Part shown: positions 11,401 to 26,400 of the stretch, piece after piece
Position numbering within the stretch: position 1 is the stretch's first letter
How the letters are laid out: every line of letters begins with the position of its first letter
DNA from: Ctena decussata
Lineage: Eukaryota; Mollusca; Bivalvia; Lucinida; Lucinidae
NCBI GenBank assembly: GCA_963989385.1
Contig: OZ022502.1
Location: 10,121,001 to 10,185,000 of the forward strand
DNA length: 64,000 nucleotides
Direction: 5' to 3'
Program-made: the position numbers and the translations under genes
The notes under the pieces: model-generated
Database searches by the model: none
What the model saw: only the letters and a program-made list of their open reading frames with translations
Told to the model about the DNA's origin: nothing

Positions 11401-14400
11401 AAAGTGCCAAAGTGGTCCTATGGTCAAGTGGCAAGAGTGACTCCGTCAACCTTTTGCTACCCACTTTTTCTACAGGTGGCAAATAAGATTTTTAGGTGGC
11501 AAATCTGCTACTTGCTACTGTTAATTTCGAACCTTGCTGAGTCCTTACTGCTGAAGCATACTGGGCAATTTTCTCAGGGATAAATATTAATCTTATTATG
11601 TCATACCTATATCTATGTCCATATCACTTTCTTCTTCCTTATCTTGTATTAAGATGACAAAAATTTGATGTAGACTAACCCAAAATGACTGAAACAAAAT
11701 AAACATCATTTTCACATTAAAAATTCTATAAAGGAGATATAATAATATGAGCCACAACACAAGACAAGTAGCCCAAAGGGCAACAATTGCTCACCTGAGA
11801 GACACTGTAAACCTATAGGGATATTTAAGATGCTCAAGGGCAGCTAACTCCACAGTCAGTGGTCCAATCAGGCTGAAAATTAAACTCATCCAAAACATTA
11901 TGTATGCCCTCATTTAATATATGCAAGTTTAAAAAGTATCCGATCAAGAGCACAATAGACAGAGCTGTCAAGGGCAGTTAACTTCGTAGTGGTTGGCCTG
12001 ATCTGGCCAAAATTTGAACTTGTTTAAGATATTATGCATTTCCTCATTACCTGCAAGTTTGAAAAGGATCGGATCAGTAGAAACCAAGAAAAAGTGGCGA
12101 CATTGATTTTTTGGATGCTCAGGGCAGGTACTCCATAGTCAGTAGTGAGATCTAGCCGAAATGCTAACTAATCCAAGTTATTTTAAAATCCATTGAGAAA
12201 TGTAGGTGCTAGAGCGCTGACAAAGTTTTTCTAAATATAGTCACAGTGACCTTGACCTTGGGCGCAGCATCCTGAAAGTCGAACTTGCTTGAGATATTGT
12301 CATGCCCTACATTTGTGTGAATTTATTTTAAAATCCATTGAGAAATGTAGGTGCTAGAGCGCTGACAAAGTTTTTCTAAAAATAGCCACAGTGACCTTGA
12401 CCTTGGGCGCAGCATCCTGAAAGTCGAACTTGCTCGAGATATTGTCATGCCCTACATTTGTGTGAAGTTATTTTAAAATCCGTTGAGAAATGTAGGCAAT
12501 AGAGCGATGACAAAGTTTTTCTAAAAATATGTGATGAGGTTGTTTTCTCCATTATAACACTATGGGATTTTTTTCAAACGCTCAAGGGCAGCTAACTCCG
12601 TAGCCTGTGCTCAAATCCGGCCAAATTTCGAACTCATCCAAGCTCTTATTTATGTCATCATTACCTGCAAGTATGATAAGGATCTAAGCAAAAACAGTTG
12701 AGAAAATGTGATGACGCCATTTTCCCCATTATAACCCTATGGGATTTTTTTCAAACGCTCAAGGGCAGCTAACTCCGTAGTCTGTGCTCGAATCCGGCCA
12801 AATTTCGAACTCATCCAAGCTCTTGTGTATGTCATCATTACCTGCAAGTATGATAAGGATCTAATCAAAAACAGTCGAGAAAACGTGATGACGCCATTTT
12901 CCCCATTATAACCCTATGGGGGCTATCTGTTGCCATGGAAACCAGAGTTCTGAGCTGATCGGCACCAAAACCTAATGCAGCCTTTCCCCCACCCCAATAA
13001 TGCTTCAGATAAAATTTGATTGCGATCAGCCCACTGGTTTCTGAGATATTAATGTTTGAAAGTGTTGACGCACGCACGCACGCACCCACCCACCCACGCA
13101 CGGACGGACGACGGCTCGACTCCCATCCTATAAGCTTACCTCTGAGCCTTCGGCTCAGGTGAGCTAAAAACCAACAAAGTGGCATGAGTGCCCAGCGAAG
13201 GCTCAGATCAGCCTGGGCATCTGCCCAGTCTGATCAGTCTTCACTGTCTGCATAAAGCTAGCTTAGACCCTTAGCACCCCTTTAAATGCACAGCGAAGAC
13301 TCTGATCAGATTGGGTGGATGTCAAGGCTGATCTGAGTCACTGCTGGGCACACATACCACTTTATTGGTTTTCTCACGTTGGGGCTCATATATCATTTCT
13401 CAAAACACAAATTCTAAATATAGAGATGCAGGAGCAAACAGTGATGACCAAGATCCAGGAATAGTCTGATCATAGTCTACACTGTTGGGCATTCAGAAAT
13501 ACATCATTTCATGATAAGACAAGTGAACTTTTCCAAATTTGAAGATGGACTTGTCCAAATTTAAAGAAAAATACATACAGGAAGAAGTCAGTAGTTCGAC
13601 CACTACTGTGTCCAATTCTAAAAGCAATTATGTATATAATGGGATGTCTGAATGGATAGCCGGGCCGGGTAGCGCAATCGTTAGGGCACCTGACTCGTAA
13701 GTCAGAGGTCCTGGGTTCGAATCCCGGTCTGGCCACATACTTTCGTTTCTCCTTCCGCTGATTCAAGAAGGGCAGTTGTCAGTTACTGGCGAAAGTATGT
13801 GCACTTAGTACTGGTTAACCGCTTAGGAGGTCTAAGCCTGCCCAGGAATAGTGTGGTTAGGTTAACTGACCGTCCCGACATGACCTTAGTTGTTTACCGT
13901 GGACGTTAAGCATCAAATCAACCAACCAACCAACTGAATGGATAATGTCAAAAGTTTGCTATTTATTGCTGAGAGAGTTTGTTTACGGGGTAATTGTTCT
14001 TCATAAAACTTAAATGATTAAATTAACATAAAATTATCATAATACCTGTCTGTCATGTCTCTGACATCTCAGTTCCAGCAACTTTAAAATCAGTAGCCAC
14101 AACTCCTTTACACAGGTGCAGGAAAATATCACAACTTTTGTGTAGTCACCATTAGAAACCTGTCAAACAGATGTATCATTCATATTGTCCTGAATATTTA
14201 GGAAGTAGCAATGTAGATCCAAATCAAAGGAGCAGTCTGATCAATGTCTGCACTGTATCCATTTATTTATAAAACACCCACTAACAGGATAAATGGACAT
14301 GTCCAATTTCAAAAAGTATGAATATTTAATGTAACTATTCTAAAACATGTATACAATATAAGGTTAACAATGTTCACACCTAAACACTATTACCATGTGC

Positions 14401-17400
14401 ATCTCTATGTCAACTGTTGCTTCAAGATTACTGAAAACATATATTTACATTTTTTTGTTATTACAGATATGCTGCAATAAGCTGGACCCATGATACCATA
14501 TATCAAAGCTCCAGGTAAGAAGGGTTGGTTGGTTGATTTGATGCTTAACGTCCACAGTAAACAACTAAGGTCATGTCGGGACGGTCAGTTAACCTAACCA
14601 CACTATTCCTGGGCAGGCTTAAACCTCCTAAGCGGTTAACCAGTACTAAGTGCACATACTTTCGCCAATAACTGACAACTGCCCTTCTTGAATCAGCCGA
14701 GGTAAGAAGGGATAATAGGGATAATTCAGAGATAATATTTATTTATTTCTCAATGAAAACCATATATTGTGATCATTGTTAGAACTGTCTCAGTGAGACA
14801 GTTCTAATGAGTGGTCACAACATAGTTTTTTATGGAAATATAAGGAAAGTTACAGTTACCCCTCATCTGGAGAACTGATATATATTTGAACAAACGATAC
14901 AGACACAGAGCAGACTCTGATCAGAGTCCTTTGAGTAGACTAACAGAGTCTACACTGTTTACCAAAGTTTTAAAAAAACATGCTCTGGATCAAGTTTCTC
15001 AAACATTTGTTAGAAATTCCTATTAATAATATCAAGTACTGCAGTCACAACATCTTATACATCTTATGATGAGTTCTTGTCAAAATGCTTAACAGAAACT
15101 GCTCCCAGATACACCCCTGGGCCCAGTTGTTCAAAACTAACGACGTCGTTAGTTAATGTGATGTTAAAATTTCAAACGTTAATATCACAAATATGCCAAT
15201 ATTTTTTGTTGCAAAAATGTGAGAAGCTTTTGCATTGCAAAAGCTTCTCACATTTTTTCAACAAAAAATATCATTGTATTTGAAGATAAAGTCGTAAAAC
15301 ACTTAACGAGTTGACCTCTTAACGAGCTCGTTAAGCTAACGATGCTTTGAACAACTGGGCCCTGGTTAATATGTATATACAAGGGCTGTTACGAAACGAA
15401 AAAGAGCTGTTACGAAACGAAAAAGAGTCATAGTTACCAAACGACCTGATGACCAGGTCGTTTGGTTACTATGACTATTTTTTGTTTCCTAACAGCTCTT
15501 CTTCGTTTCGTTACATAGTTAACCAGGTGTGAGATAGGACATATGAAATTGTCGAATAGATATGAGCCATTCTCTGTGAAAACCAGGCTTAATGACATTA
15601 CGTTATAATTACGTTGTGAACGGATAAAAAAACACCAAAAGTAATGATTTTTTGGACCTCCATTTATTTCCATGAAAACACGTTAGGCATTGAGATATAA
15701 CAGAAAGCTTTTGAATTCAGACAAAATCCAGTCATAAATATGACATATGTTGCCATGACGTCGCTTATTCCACGGTAACCCCAAAGCCTTGAAAACATAT
15801 GGTATACCATCACAAAGACCTATCATTTGACAAAGAATGTTAAATCATGCAAATTGTCATGGTTGTGCTCTATGAAATACACATTGAAAATGAGTAAACA
15901 CACTTTTTGTCCAAGGTATTTTGTGTAACAACCATTGAAATCGCGTTCAAACAAACGCAATGGCGTTGACGTCAAAACATACTTGCATGACGTTAATAAA
16001 GTCATAAAAGAATCTGCACTGTTTGTGTGCTTCTAAAGTCCTTATCTCAGTAATGAATAATGGTAACCATCTCAGATTTTCAGGAAATGTTTAGAAAAGC
16101 TAAAACTTTTCAGTGATGGAGTTAGCTATTTTTTTATTTCTATGTCATTAAGCCCAGTTTTCACAGAGACTGGCTCATAAATGTCCATTGCAGAAAAGCT
16201 TGGGATGCCAAGTTCAGGTTGTCGTTTAGAGAGTATTTTATTACTGTTAACAACATATACTGTACTGACCCTAAAATTTCAGACACCCGAAAGTTGGACA
16301 ATTACTGTTCTAAAATTCTTAGCGGATTTTATACACATTAATGCATCCAAATGATGCTTAGAGAATGGCAAATGTTGTAGATCCTGATCAAACTGCTCCT
16401 TCAGGAGCAGTTTGATCTGGGTCTACAATGTATGCTCAGACCTGTTTGTCCTAATATTTAAGGTCATTACAGCAGACAGCAATCTTACAAATACCAACAA
16501 CAAATATAACACAAATGAGATTTATAGTCGAAAAGACTTTTTTTAAATCTGTATACAAACATAACAGAGTGCTGTAAAAGTAACTGAATTGATCAGGTAA
16601 TGGATTACCTTATTAACATATCTCTGCAACGTGACAGTCACAAGGTCCCACAATACCAACTGTACCATCTGGTCAAACAGTGAAAAGTCTACATCCAGAT
16701 CTAGACTTTGAACAATTCTTCTGCTGTACTGAAAATCTACAATAAATGAATAGAACTGTAAACCAAACTTTTTCAAGCCATTAAGTTCTACAACTCCTAC
16801 CAGTCAGCCTTTTTTACCCTTTTATTTTAAGATGGGGGTTTTATCATTTCAAAATGACCCCAACTAAATTAATTAGTTTTCTTTTATACTTTGCGATGAA
16901 TTATAGAGATTTCTGGGTGAAATCGAAGCTGATAATCTCACTGTTTCAAACAGTGAAATTATCACTTTCGATTTCACTGTTTCAGAAATAGGAATTTTGT
17001 AAAATAGCATTTGACAAGTTTTTTTGTTGATAAACTGGCTAAATCTTATCTGGCTTGACAAAAATTATGTCACACATGTTTGCACATCATTACGACATTA
17101 ATGACGTCACTTAAAGCGCAAATGTAACATTGTTACTGCAAGCGTCGTCAAGCCCCCTAAGTCTCTTGTAGGCATTCTTTCTTGGCAATTTTTTTTTTAA
17201 ATCTATTTATCAAAATGATAAAATTGAAGCTACTTTTCAGTTGCAAACTGTGTTTACAACCAATATCATACCCAATAAACACGATGGAAGCATCAAATTT
17301 GACGCAAAACGGCTAGAAAAAAAGTTGCGTTTCTGTCGTGATGCCTGACGCCCTTGAATAAACAGAATTATTGCGATTTTCAAGCATAAAAGAAATAGAA

Positions 17401-20400
17401 AATTTGACTTTTTCCATGTAAGATGAATTTTAATTTCACTCATGAACACCAAAAGTGGTATTTTCACTCGCCACTCGTGAAAATACTGCTTTTGATGTTT
17501 ATTCCTGGAAATAAAAATCGATCTTACACTGAAAAAGTCAAATAGCCTCTATGTGTTAATTCTGCTTTAAGGGGTTTTCTCTTCTAAAACAGTCCCGAAA
17601 AGGAAGGAAAAAAAAATGTCTTCTAGCCAAATAAAGTTCTTGACACAAAGAATTGACATAGGTATACAGGATTTTAAGTTATTTTTTATTCTTCATAAAA
17701 CCCTAAGTTGTGACATGACCCCAAATTAGAAATGCCAGTCAGAATGTCGGGTAGTTTTATCATATGCTGAAGCAGTAAAACAAGAAATCTGTTCTTGGCA
17801 CTATAAGTATCAAACCTTTTCACATATTTAGTATTCAGGCCTGATATCATGAACTCAAGCCAAACCTACCAGGAAATGTTGTTCTACAGTGTAGAGCATG
17901 ACCAGCAGCCTCCAATATATATCAAGACTTCACAAGGTCAAACTAAACCTACCTGGAAATGACTGTTCCACAGTGTAGAGTATGACCAGCACCCTCCAAT
18001 ACACATCGAGATGAAGATGGAAACTGTGATACAGCCCACTGTTACTCTGAAACAGGAGATACCATATTTCTTTGTCTATGAGGGTTTTTCTCTTCCAAAA
18101 CAATCCCAAAAATCTAGATCGATCTTTTAAGACGGATCTAGATTTTTTTGGGAAAACCACAAAGCTGAATGTACAGGACTGATTTATATATATGCTGTAA
18201 TTTTGGCAGGGTAAACTCCTGTTTTATTTAAGGAATAAATTTCATTTTTCTGATGTTTATCGAAGTATAAACTACATTGGGTTGCCTGCAAAGTAAGTGA
18301 ACCCCAAAGGGGTTCATGTAAACTTTGCTAGCAACCCAATGTAGTTTATACTTTGATAAACACCAGAAAAAATAGGTTCATAGCTTATATTTACTTTATT
18401 TTCTATCAATTATTTGATAACAAATTTGCTTTAGGGGCTACAGTTGAAGCAGAAAAACATTTATACGCAGTTTTTCTACTAAAAGCGGAACAGCTTCAAT
18501 GATGTAACAATGTCATAACGTCACCTATGTCAAATCAGATTGGAGAACAATGGTTTATTTATGTCACATAACATCAGGTGAATCGATGTAGTTATTGAAG
18601 TATAAACTATATTACATTCTAATGGTTTAACATAGGAATTTTCTATAAACTCACAGATGATGTAAATATAACCAAATAAATCGTAATGTACAATGTCTCC
18701 TAATAATGCCCGTGGAGCAAATTATGGAGAAGCCTAAAGCCGAGTGCTCAGCTGTTTTAACTTATAGGGTCTCAGTCTTGCCAAAAGATCAATACTGTCC
18801 AAATCTAAGCAGCATGTCACAGCACAGAGCCCTTAATAATCATTCTTCCATCTTCCTGATATGACCCAAATCCTGTCGAAAAGGAAGAATGGAAAACAGC
18901 AGATGAATGCACTTTTTGCTATGTCCCCACCCCAAACCTCCAATCGTTGACACTAAATTCCTGTCTTTAAAGACAGGACTTCTCTGCCGGGGGGGGTGGT
19001 CGTCGGGTTCCCAGCACAAAGATATCTTACCTGTACAGGTAAAGGTGTGAAAATTTATTCAACCAATCAGTGAACCAGAATTACCATACATGATAATTTC
19101 ATTGGCTGACTGGAGGTGTTGACATTATGTGATCAAGAGAAAGAATGACACTTTGTTCTGTTCTGTTCAATTCTCGTATCGACGTTACCCAAGTGGCTCA
19201 ACGGTACGTAACCATAGTTGCACACACCTGGCGCCGTGTGTCCGTCCAATGTCATTCAGTCTGTAAATGTCTCGTCGGTCAGCGCTGCCCAACCAGTATT
19301 TATGCATAGATGGTTGCCTTCTGCGGCTCCAAGTCAGGTTCTGCCCGGAAAAGGAGGCGCGCGCCACATGAGAGCCACCCCAGCGGAAGGTCCAGGGAAA
19401 CACAGGCCAACCCCGCCCGCAGAGGAGGAGCACACCGAAACCCAGGTCCCAACGAGGGAACACGCAGGCGTTCCTTAGGTTTCAAGGATGGGACCTGTTT
19501 GGGTCCCATATTACTTACAGCCCTTAATTTTAACCCTCCCCCGTATCCAAGTAATTTGGTTAATGACACTTTGAAAGATAATCCTCCTTATATAGTGACA
19601 CTCCTGTCTTTAAGTAAAGTTCTCACCTTGTTACCATGGTCACAAGCTGTTGTTGTGGTGACATGGGAGGGGAGATCAGTCAAGCGACCTATATACAGCA
19701 ATAAATTATGCAGCTTTGCAATGAGGTTTTCTAGCATTTCCTTATCTACACTGGAAGTTCTGAAATAAAATATATATGAGCTGCGACACGACAAAACCAA
19801 GAAAGTGGCATGTATGCCCAGTGAAAACTCAGATCAGCCTGGGCATCCGTGGGCATTTGTATTTAAGGGTAGCTAAGGGTCTAAGCTAGCTCCATGCAAA
19901 CAGTCAAGACTCTGATCAGACTGGGCGAACACCCAAGCTGATCTGAGTCTTAGCTGGGCGCACATGCCACTTTGTTGGTTTTGTTATGTCCCAGCTCATA
20001 TTACAAAGCTCCAGATAAGCTAATTTCTGGGGATGATTTTTTTTCAATATTCTTCATTGAAGACTCTCATTTCTGGTTTTTGTTTTTTGTTGTTATTTTT
20101 TTTTTTTTTTTTTTTTTCATGACTTCAGAGATAAATATCTTGTCTAATTTTGTTAGAGAATCGTCAAAAAAAGTTTGAGAAAATGCTGGGTGTTTGACAA
20201 ATGTGAATAATAAGAGTTCTGGGGAAGGGGTATCTTGCTTGTTTTCCCATTGTCATAAACCAAGAAAACTTTGTAAAAGTTCATGCTCCTGATGCAGCCA
20301 GAAAAGATATATGTATGTCTTGCTTCTGCTAGTCACAGGGGATACAATAAAAAGCTTCAAACCAAATGCAAAATGGCCAGTCAGAAATACAGATTTTCAG

Positions 20401-23400
20401 TAATATGCCATGTGATTGTGTATGAATACTTTTCTGTCAATGCACTTATTTGCTATGTCAGCACAAGTAAGTATTATTCAATACAGCAGTTTTGAGTGTG
20501 CTCTGCAATTCTGTTGCCTTTGTCTTTTCCTAGTTATTACATGTTTTTGACAAAAATTGTTGTCGTCAGGTCGACTCTGATAAGATCCAATAACATACAT
20601 TTTGAGTAGTACCCTAATGACCCTAAATATTTGGACAGACAGGTCCAAACAAACAGTGTAGATTCTCAAGGAGCAGTTTGATCAGGGTCTACAACATTTG
20701 CCATTCACTAAGCATCATTTAAATGCATTAACATGTGCAAAATCCACTTTCTAAGAATTTTCATAAAATAACTGTCCAACTTTCGGGTGTCCGAAATTTT
20801 AGGGTCATTACGGTAAGGTGTATGGATACACATTCAGGGGAATCAACCCTGCCATTTTTTCCCCCATTCTCAATTGAGGAACAACTCTTCAAGGAAAGAA
20901 TTTGCTCCTTAGGAGCAAATTCTTTCCTTTAAGAGAAGATCCCATTTTGGAATGGTCTTGTTCTCAAAAATGGTCTTGTCAGTCAAGAAATCACCCAGAC
21001 TGTCATGAAACTATTTCCAGTCATACAAATGGTGGGAAACATACAGATATATCCACACAGCTTTAAAAAACAAAATTGCTTTTCTATCTCAAAATCTTAA
21101 AGTATGCTCACTTTTTAACAAGTCCCCAGATAATGTCCAAAGTCTCTGTAACATGCATCCGTTTAGCCAGCAAACTACGATCCAGCGGGGCATCTGTAAA
21201 CATGCTGTTGCTGGTGTAAGACTGGATCTCGCCAATGTTCTGTCTGAAAGGAAATCAACAAGAATTCCATGAAATAGTGTGTCTTGCCTGTGTGTGTGCA
21301 CTGTCATAGAAACAAGCTTGACCAAAAAACTATTAAAGACAAGAAAAGACAAGACAAGATTTATTTTGAGTCGGCAAGATGTACAACGTGTAACATAAGC
21401 TCTGAAGAGATTTTGAACCGACTGGAAGAGCTTTTGAACCGACTACTAGCCACTGACATCATCAAAGTGCTACCCATGAGTATCTTACAGTCAAACCAGC
21501 TTAAGACCTGTGACTCTTTTGACACAGGTTCATTGCACTGTAGAGTAAAATCAGACTGCCTAAAAGAGGCCTTATTAGAGAGGTGGTCTTAATATCGAAA
21601 ATAAAATCAGAAGGAAAATACCATTTGGGACTGGCAAACACCGGTCTTAATAATAATACGGTCTTAATAATAATACAGTCTTAATTCCGAGCGGTCTTAA
21701 TAGCGAGATTTTACTGTATTTTCATTAAAGGGATCTTATAAAAGTGCTTCTTGAAAAGGTGGTGGCTGAAAATAGGTGACACCCTTTAAGACAGGTGGCC
21801 ATGAATGCATAACTTACCTTTCTGCTCGTTGTAGGTGTGACAAAAATAGCCATGACAGAAGAGCAGGAGCCCAGCAGGCACATGACATCGGAATGACGTC
21901 GAACTGATGTCGATGGGACGTCATCATTTTAACGTTATGTGCCCGCTTGGAGCCTTGGAAAATTATGGAAAAGCACAGACTCAGACAAGCCTAGGCATAT
22001 AATTAAATTATCTGAAAAAATTTAAAGTACTGGGACAAACAGTTCAGACCCAGACCAGAAGCAGTCTGATCAGAACACACACTGTTTGGTATTTCATTTG
22101 CATCCTTTGGACCAACTACTGCATTGTAAAACCAAACTGTTCCATTTTAGAACAATTACGGGAACTATTATAGGTATTCAAAATCTTATGGTTAGCGATA
22201 ATCTTTATTCTTCAACTGTAGAATGGTCATGGTCTATACACTATGCATGTGCACAGCAAAATCTCTGAAAAGACTGTATCCCTGCACAGGTTTGTTGGAA
22301 TCTTTGATTTGTCATATATGCTAATAACCTTATATCATGTTGTGACTCAAATACTTTTTCATGTTCATGTAAATATTACACGAACAAGTTCATTGCACTC
22401 CTTTATCTTTAAAGGTGAATGGATACACTTTCCTTTTTTTTCATCATTTTTACAAAGGGAACTAACTTTTTGTGACTTTCTTTTTGCCTTCCTGGATAGT
22501 AAAGAACTTCTAAAATGGAGGCTAATCTTAAAAGAAAGAATTTGCTCTTCAAGAAGCAAATTCTTGCCAAGAAAGCAGCCAAGCCAAAGGAGGCAAAGCC
22601 TCCAAAGATGGCTAAGAGAAGCCTCTAATAAAATGGGAGACAAATTCTTTATTAGAATTACCTCCCCTGAAGTGCTCTTCCTGCTCCCTCTGAATCTAAT
22701 TCCCACCTACAAACCACCCAGCCCTGAAAGCACCTCAATAATCAACTTCTTTCATTACCTCATAAATAAGAAGAGTTTGTCTAGTTGATCTGTGAGAATA
22801 TTCTGAAACTGCCATCTGTGAGAGAACATGTTCACTGTCGGACTGTGACGCCACACTTCTTCCTTACTGAACACCCTAATAAAGAGATTCATAGAGCTCA
22901 AGATAAGGGTTGACTTTGAGGATAATTCAAGGACAGAGTTACAGATAAGGTGGGATTTTGGGGGATAATTCTGAGATCCTTTTTATTTTTCAATAAAAAT
23001 GTATGTTGTAAACCCTCACTAGAACCGTCTCAGCAAGAAAGTTTCAATAAGGGGTCACAACATATGTTTTATGCAGAAATATGAAATTATTCTTAAATTA
23101 TCCCTGCTATCTCTTCTTATCTGCAGTAATGTAAGGACACTTTCCATTAATTCTACACAAAAATGTTGTATAATTACCTTGCTGAGGCAACCTTATATCT
23201 GATGAGGGGTGATAATGTATGTTTTTATGGAGTGATAAAAGTATGTCCCCAAATTATCTATACAAAAGTTACCAGGAAAGCTATATTGTGCCTGCCTTAC
23301 CCTTTTGCAGTTGAAGAGACCATGGTGAGAAGAAATTGAATGCAAGGTCTGACATATACAATTACTATAGTTTGAGTAATGGACTTCAAAGCCAGGGTTA

Positions 23401-26400
23401 ATGCAAATATGGAGTGAATAAAAACTAAAGAATAACAGAGCATGAAATGTAGGTTGAGCGAGAAAAGTAGTGCAGCATTCTATGAGACCAAACTGAATAA
23501 TTTATGAAACATTTCACCATATGAATGGCTGTGAAAAAAATGACTATTAGCAGTATATGGAATATAGGTTAAAGGTACATATGATACAAGGGCAATTTTG
23601 AGGTATGTATTAATAACAGAAGTGCGCTGAATGCTCCTGAAATGGTCTATTTTACAATTTATCTCCAAACCTAGGTTGCATAAAAATGCATATCTGTATG
23701 AAATTACCTTGACAGATATCTGGTCTTCCAGTAGCTGTTGTCATGGAAATGGTCAGTCCGAGAGTTAACCTCACCAGTACAGTTAAAGCAAGTACTTCTA
23801 CCATCTTCTGTAAAAAAGACCAAGAGTCCAGATAATAATGGTGATGATAATTAGGACATAATTTCTGCTTGAACTAAATAAAAAAACAGGAACTATGATT
23901 CCTAGCTGGTTCTTATTAGTTGCTACAACATATCCTTTAAAATTTTTATTTGGAAAAAATAACTCTTTAAGATCCTGATGAGGTGGCTCATAATGAGCCG
24001 CCTCATCTAGATCTACACTGTTTGCCCTCTAGTCTTTGAATTCTCATTATGAAATGTCTTGGACAAGGCATTTTTTTTTATTTTTGCAGACGTAAATTTT
24101 GTCATCTGCTTTCTGGTGCTAAAAGATTTAAATGCAAAGTTATCCCAGAATTATTCTCAAAATCCATCCTAATCTTGAGCTCTGAAAAGTTTCAGGGAAG
24201 GTAACTTTTTTATTTTCAGTTTTGCTTCCCTTTTGAATGGGGGTCAACTCTTTAAGAAACAAGAGGGCCATGGTGGCCCTGAATCGCTCACCTGAGCATT
24301 AATCAGTTCACTGGCTCTGGTGAAGATTTATAAGAGTTTTTAGCATACATGGGAATGGCGGCCAGAATGGTAGCATCATTATCTCACTGTGGTGAAACTA
24401 ATGTATTCCAAGGTGTTTGTGGCTGGCATCATTGCAAAGTTAGTTCTGATTCTTGCAGCATAACTTAATTTAGATTTGACCTAGTGACCTAGCTTTTGAC
24501 CCAACATGACACAGTTTCAAACTTGACCTAGGTTTTATGGAGATAAACATTCTGACAAAGTTTCATGAAGATTGGATCAAAACTGTGCCTTCTGGAGCGT
24601 ATACAAGGTTTTCCTTACATTTGACCTGGTGACCTAGTTTTTGACCCGACATGACCCAGTTTCAAACCTGACCTAGATTTCATAAAGATAAACATTCTGA
24701 CAGAGTTTCATGAAGATTGGATCAAAACTGTGCCCTCTAGGGTGTACACAAAGTTTTTCTAAGATTTGACCTAGTGACCTAGTTTTTGACCCGACGTGAC
24801 TCAGTTTCATAGGGGGCTTAGATATATGGACAATAAACATTTTGACATAGTTTCATGAAGACTGGATCAAAACTATGCCTTCTAGTGCGTACTCAAGGTT
24901 TTTCTAAGATTTGACCTAGTGACCTAGTTGTTAACCCGACATGACCTACTTTCAAACTTGGCCTAGAGTTTATGGAAATAAACATTCTGACAAAGTTTCA
25001 TAAAGATTGGATCAAAATTGTGTCCTCTAGAGCGTACACAAGGTTTTTCTATGATTTGACCTAGTGACCAAGTTTTTGACCCGACATGACCCAGTTTCAA
25101 CTTGTCCTACATATAATAAGGATAAACATTCTGACAAAGTTTTATGAACTTTGGTTGAAAACTGTGCCTTCTAGAGCGTACAAAAGGTTTTTCTAAGATT
25201 TGACCTAGTTTTTGACCCGACATGAACCAGTTTCAAACTTGGCCTAGAGTTTATGGAGATAACATTCTGACAATGTTTCATAAAGATTGGGTCAAAACTG
25301 TGTCCTCTAGAGCATACACAAGGTTTTTCTATGATTTGACCTAGTGACCGAGTTTTTGACCAGACATGACCCAGTTTTGAATTCGTCCTAGATAGTATAA
25401 GGATAAACATTCTGACAAAGTTTCACGAACTTTGGATCAAAACTGTGCCTTCTAGAGTGTACACAAGGTTTTTCTAAAATTTGACTTAGTGACCTAGTTT
25501 TTGAACTTGGCCTAGAATTTATGGAGATAAACATTCTGACAAAGTTTCATAAAGATTGGATCAAAACTGTGCCCTCTGGGGTGTGCACAAAGTTTTTCTA
25601 AGATTTGACCTAGTGACCTAGTTTTTGACCCGACGTGACCCAGTTTCAAACTTTTTCTAAGTATTATGAGGATAAACATTCTGACAAAGTTTCATGAACT
25701 TTGAATGAAAACTGTGCCTTCTAGAGCGTACACAAGGTTTTTCTATGATTTGACCTAGTAACCTAGTTTTTGACCCAACGTGACCCAGTTTCAAACTTAT
25801 CCTAGGTATTATGAGGATAAACATTCTGACAATGTTTCATGAATTTTTGATGAAAACTGTGTCTTCTAGAGCGTACACAAGGTTTTTCTAAGATTTGACC
25901 TAGTGACCTAGTTTTTGACCCGACATGACCCAGTTTCGAACTTAGCCTAGATTTTATGGAGATAAACATTCTGACAAAGTTTCAGAAAGATTGGGTCAAA
26001 ACTGTGCCCGCTAGAGTGTACACAAGCAAAAGTTGACGGACGTCCTGACGTCCGGATGGACACATGTACGACGGACGACGGACATCACGGTATCCCAAAA
26101 GCTCACCCTGAGCAAAATTGCTCCTTTGCTCCTATAGGAGCAAATTCTTTCTTTTATGAGCAGATCCATTTTTGGTTTAAACAATATTTACTCAATATAA
26201 ATTACATATACAGACACAATACAAAGCATAGCATGTACAGGATCTTACGGTAAGCAAATCCCTTATATGAAAGTCACATGAAAGTCAGATCCATTTTTGG
26301 AAAAGATTCATTATTTAGGGGAGCAAACAGAAGGTCAAAAAAGTTATGTAAGTATAAATTTATTTTCATACAGAAATAAACATTGTATGTAGTCATTAGA

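Noticed and set aside
13663..13734. Functional tRNA-Thr (CGT)
   Set aside because: The anticodon stem pairs only with a 6-nt loop, and the segment is fused to a SINE body with target duplications.
16609..16731. Alternative acceptor GATTTTCAG for MMS22L exon 7
   Set aside because: Breaks the reading frame with exon 6, whereas the acceptor five bases upstream (TTTATTGTAG) keeps it.
19218..19768. Long overlapping open frames on both strands in a GC-rich segment
   Set aside because: No recognisable domain, both strands open because of composition, and the real feature nearby is MMS22L exon 5 on the minus strand (19759-19627).
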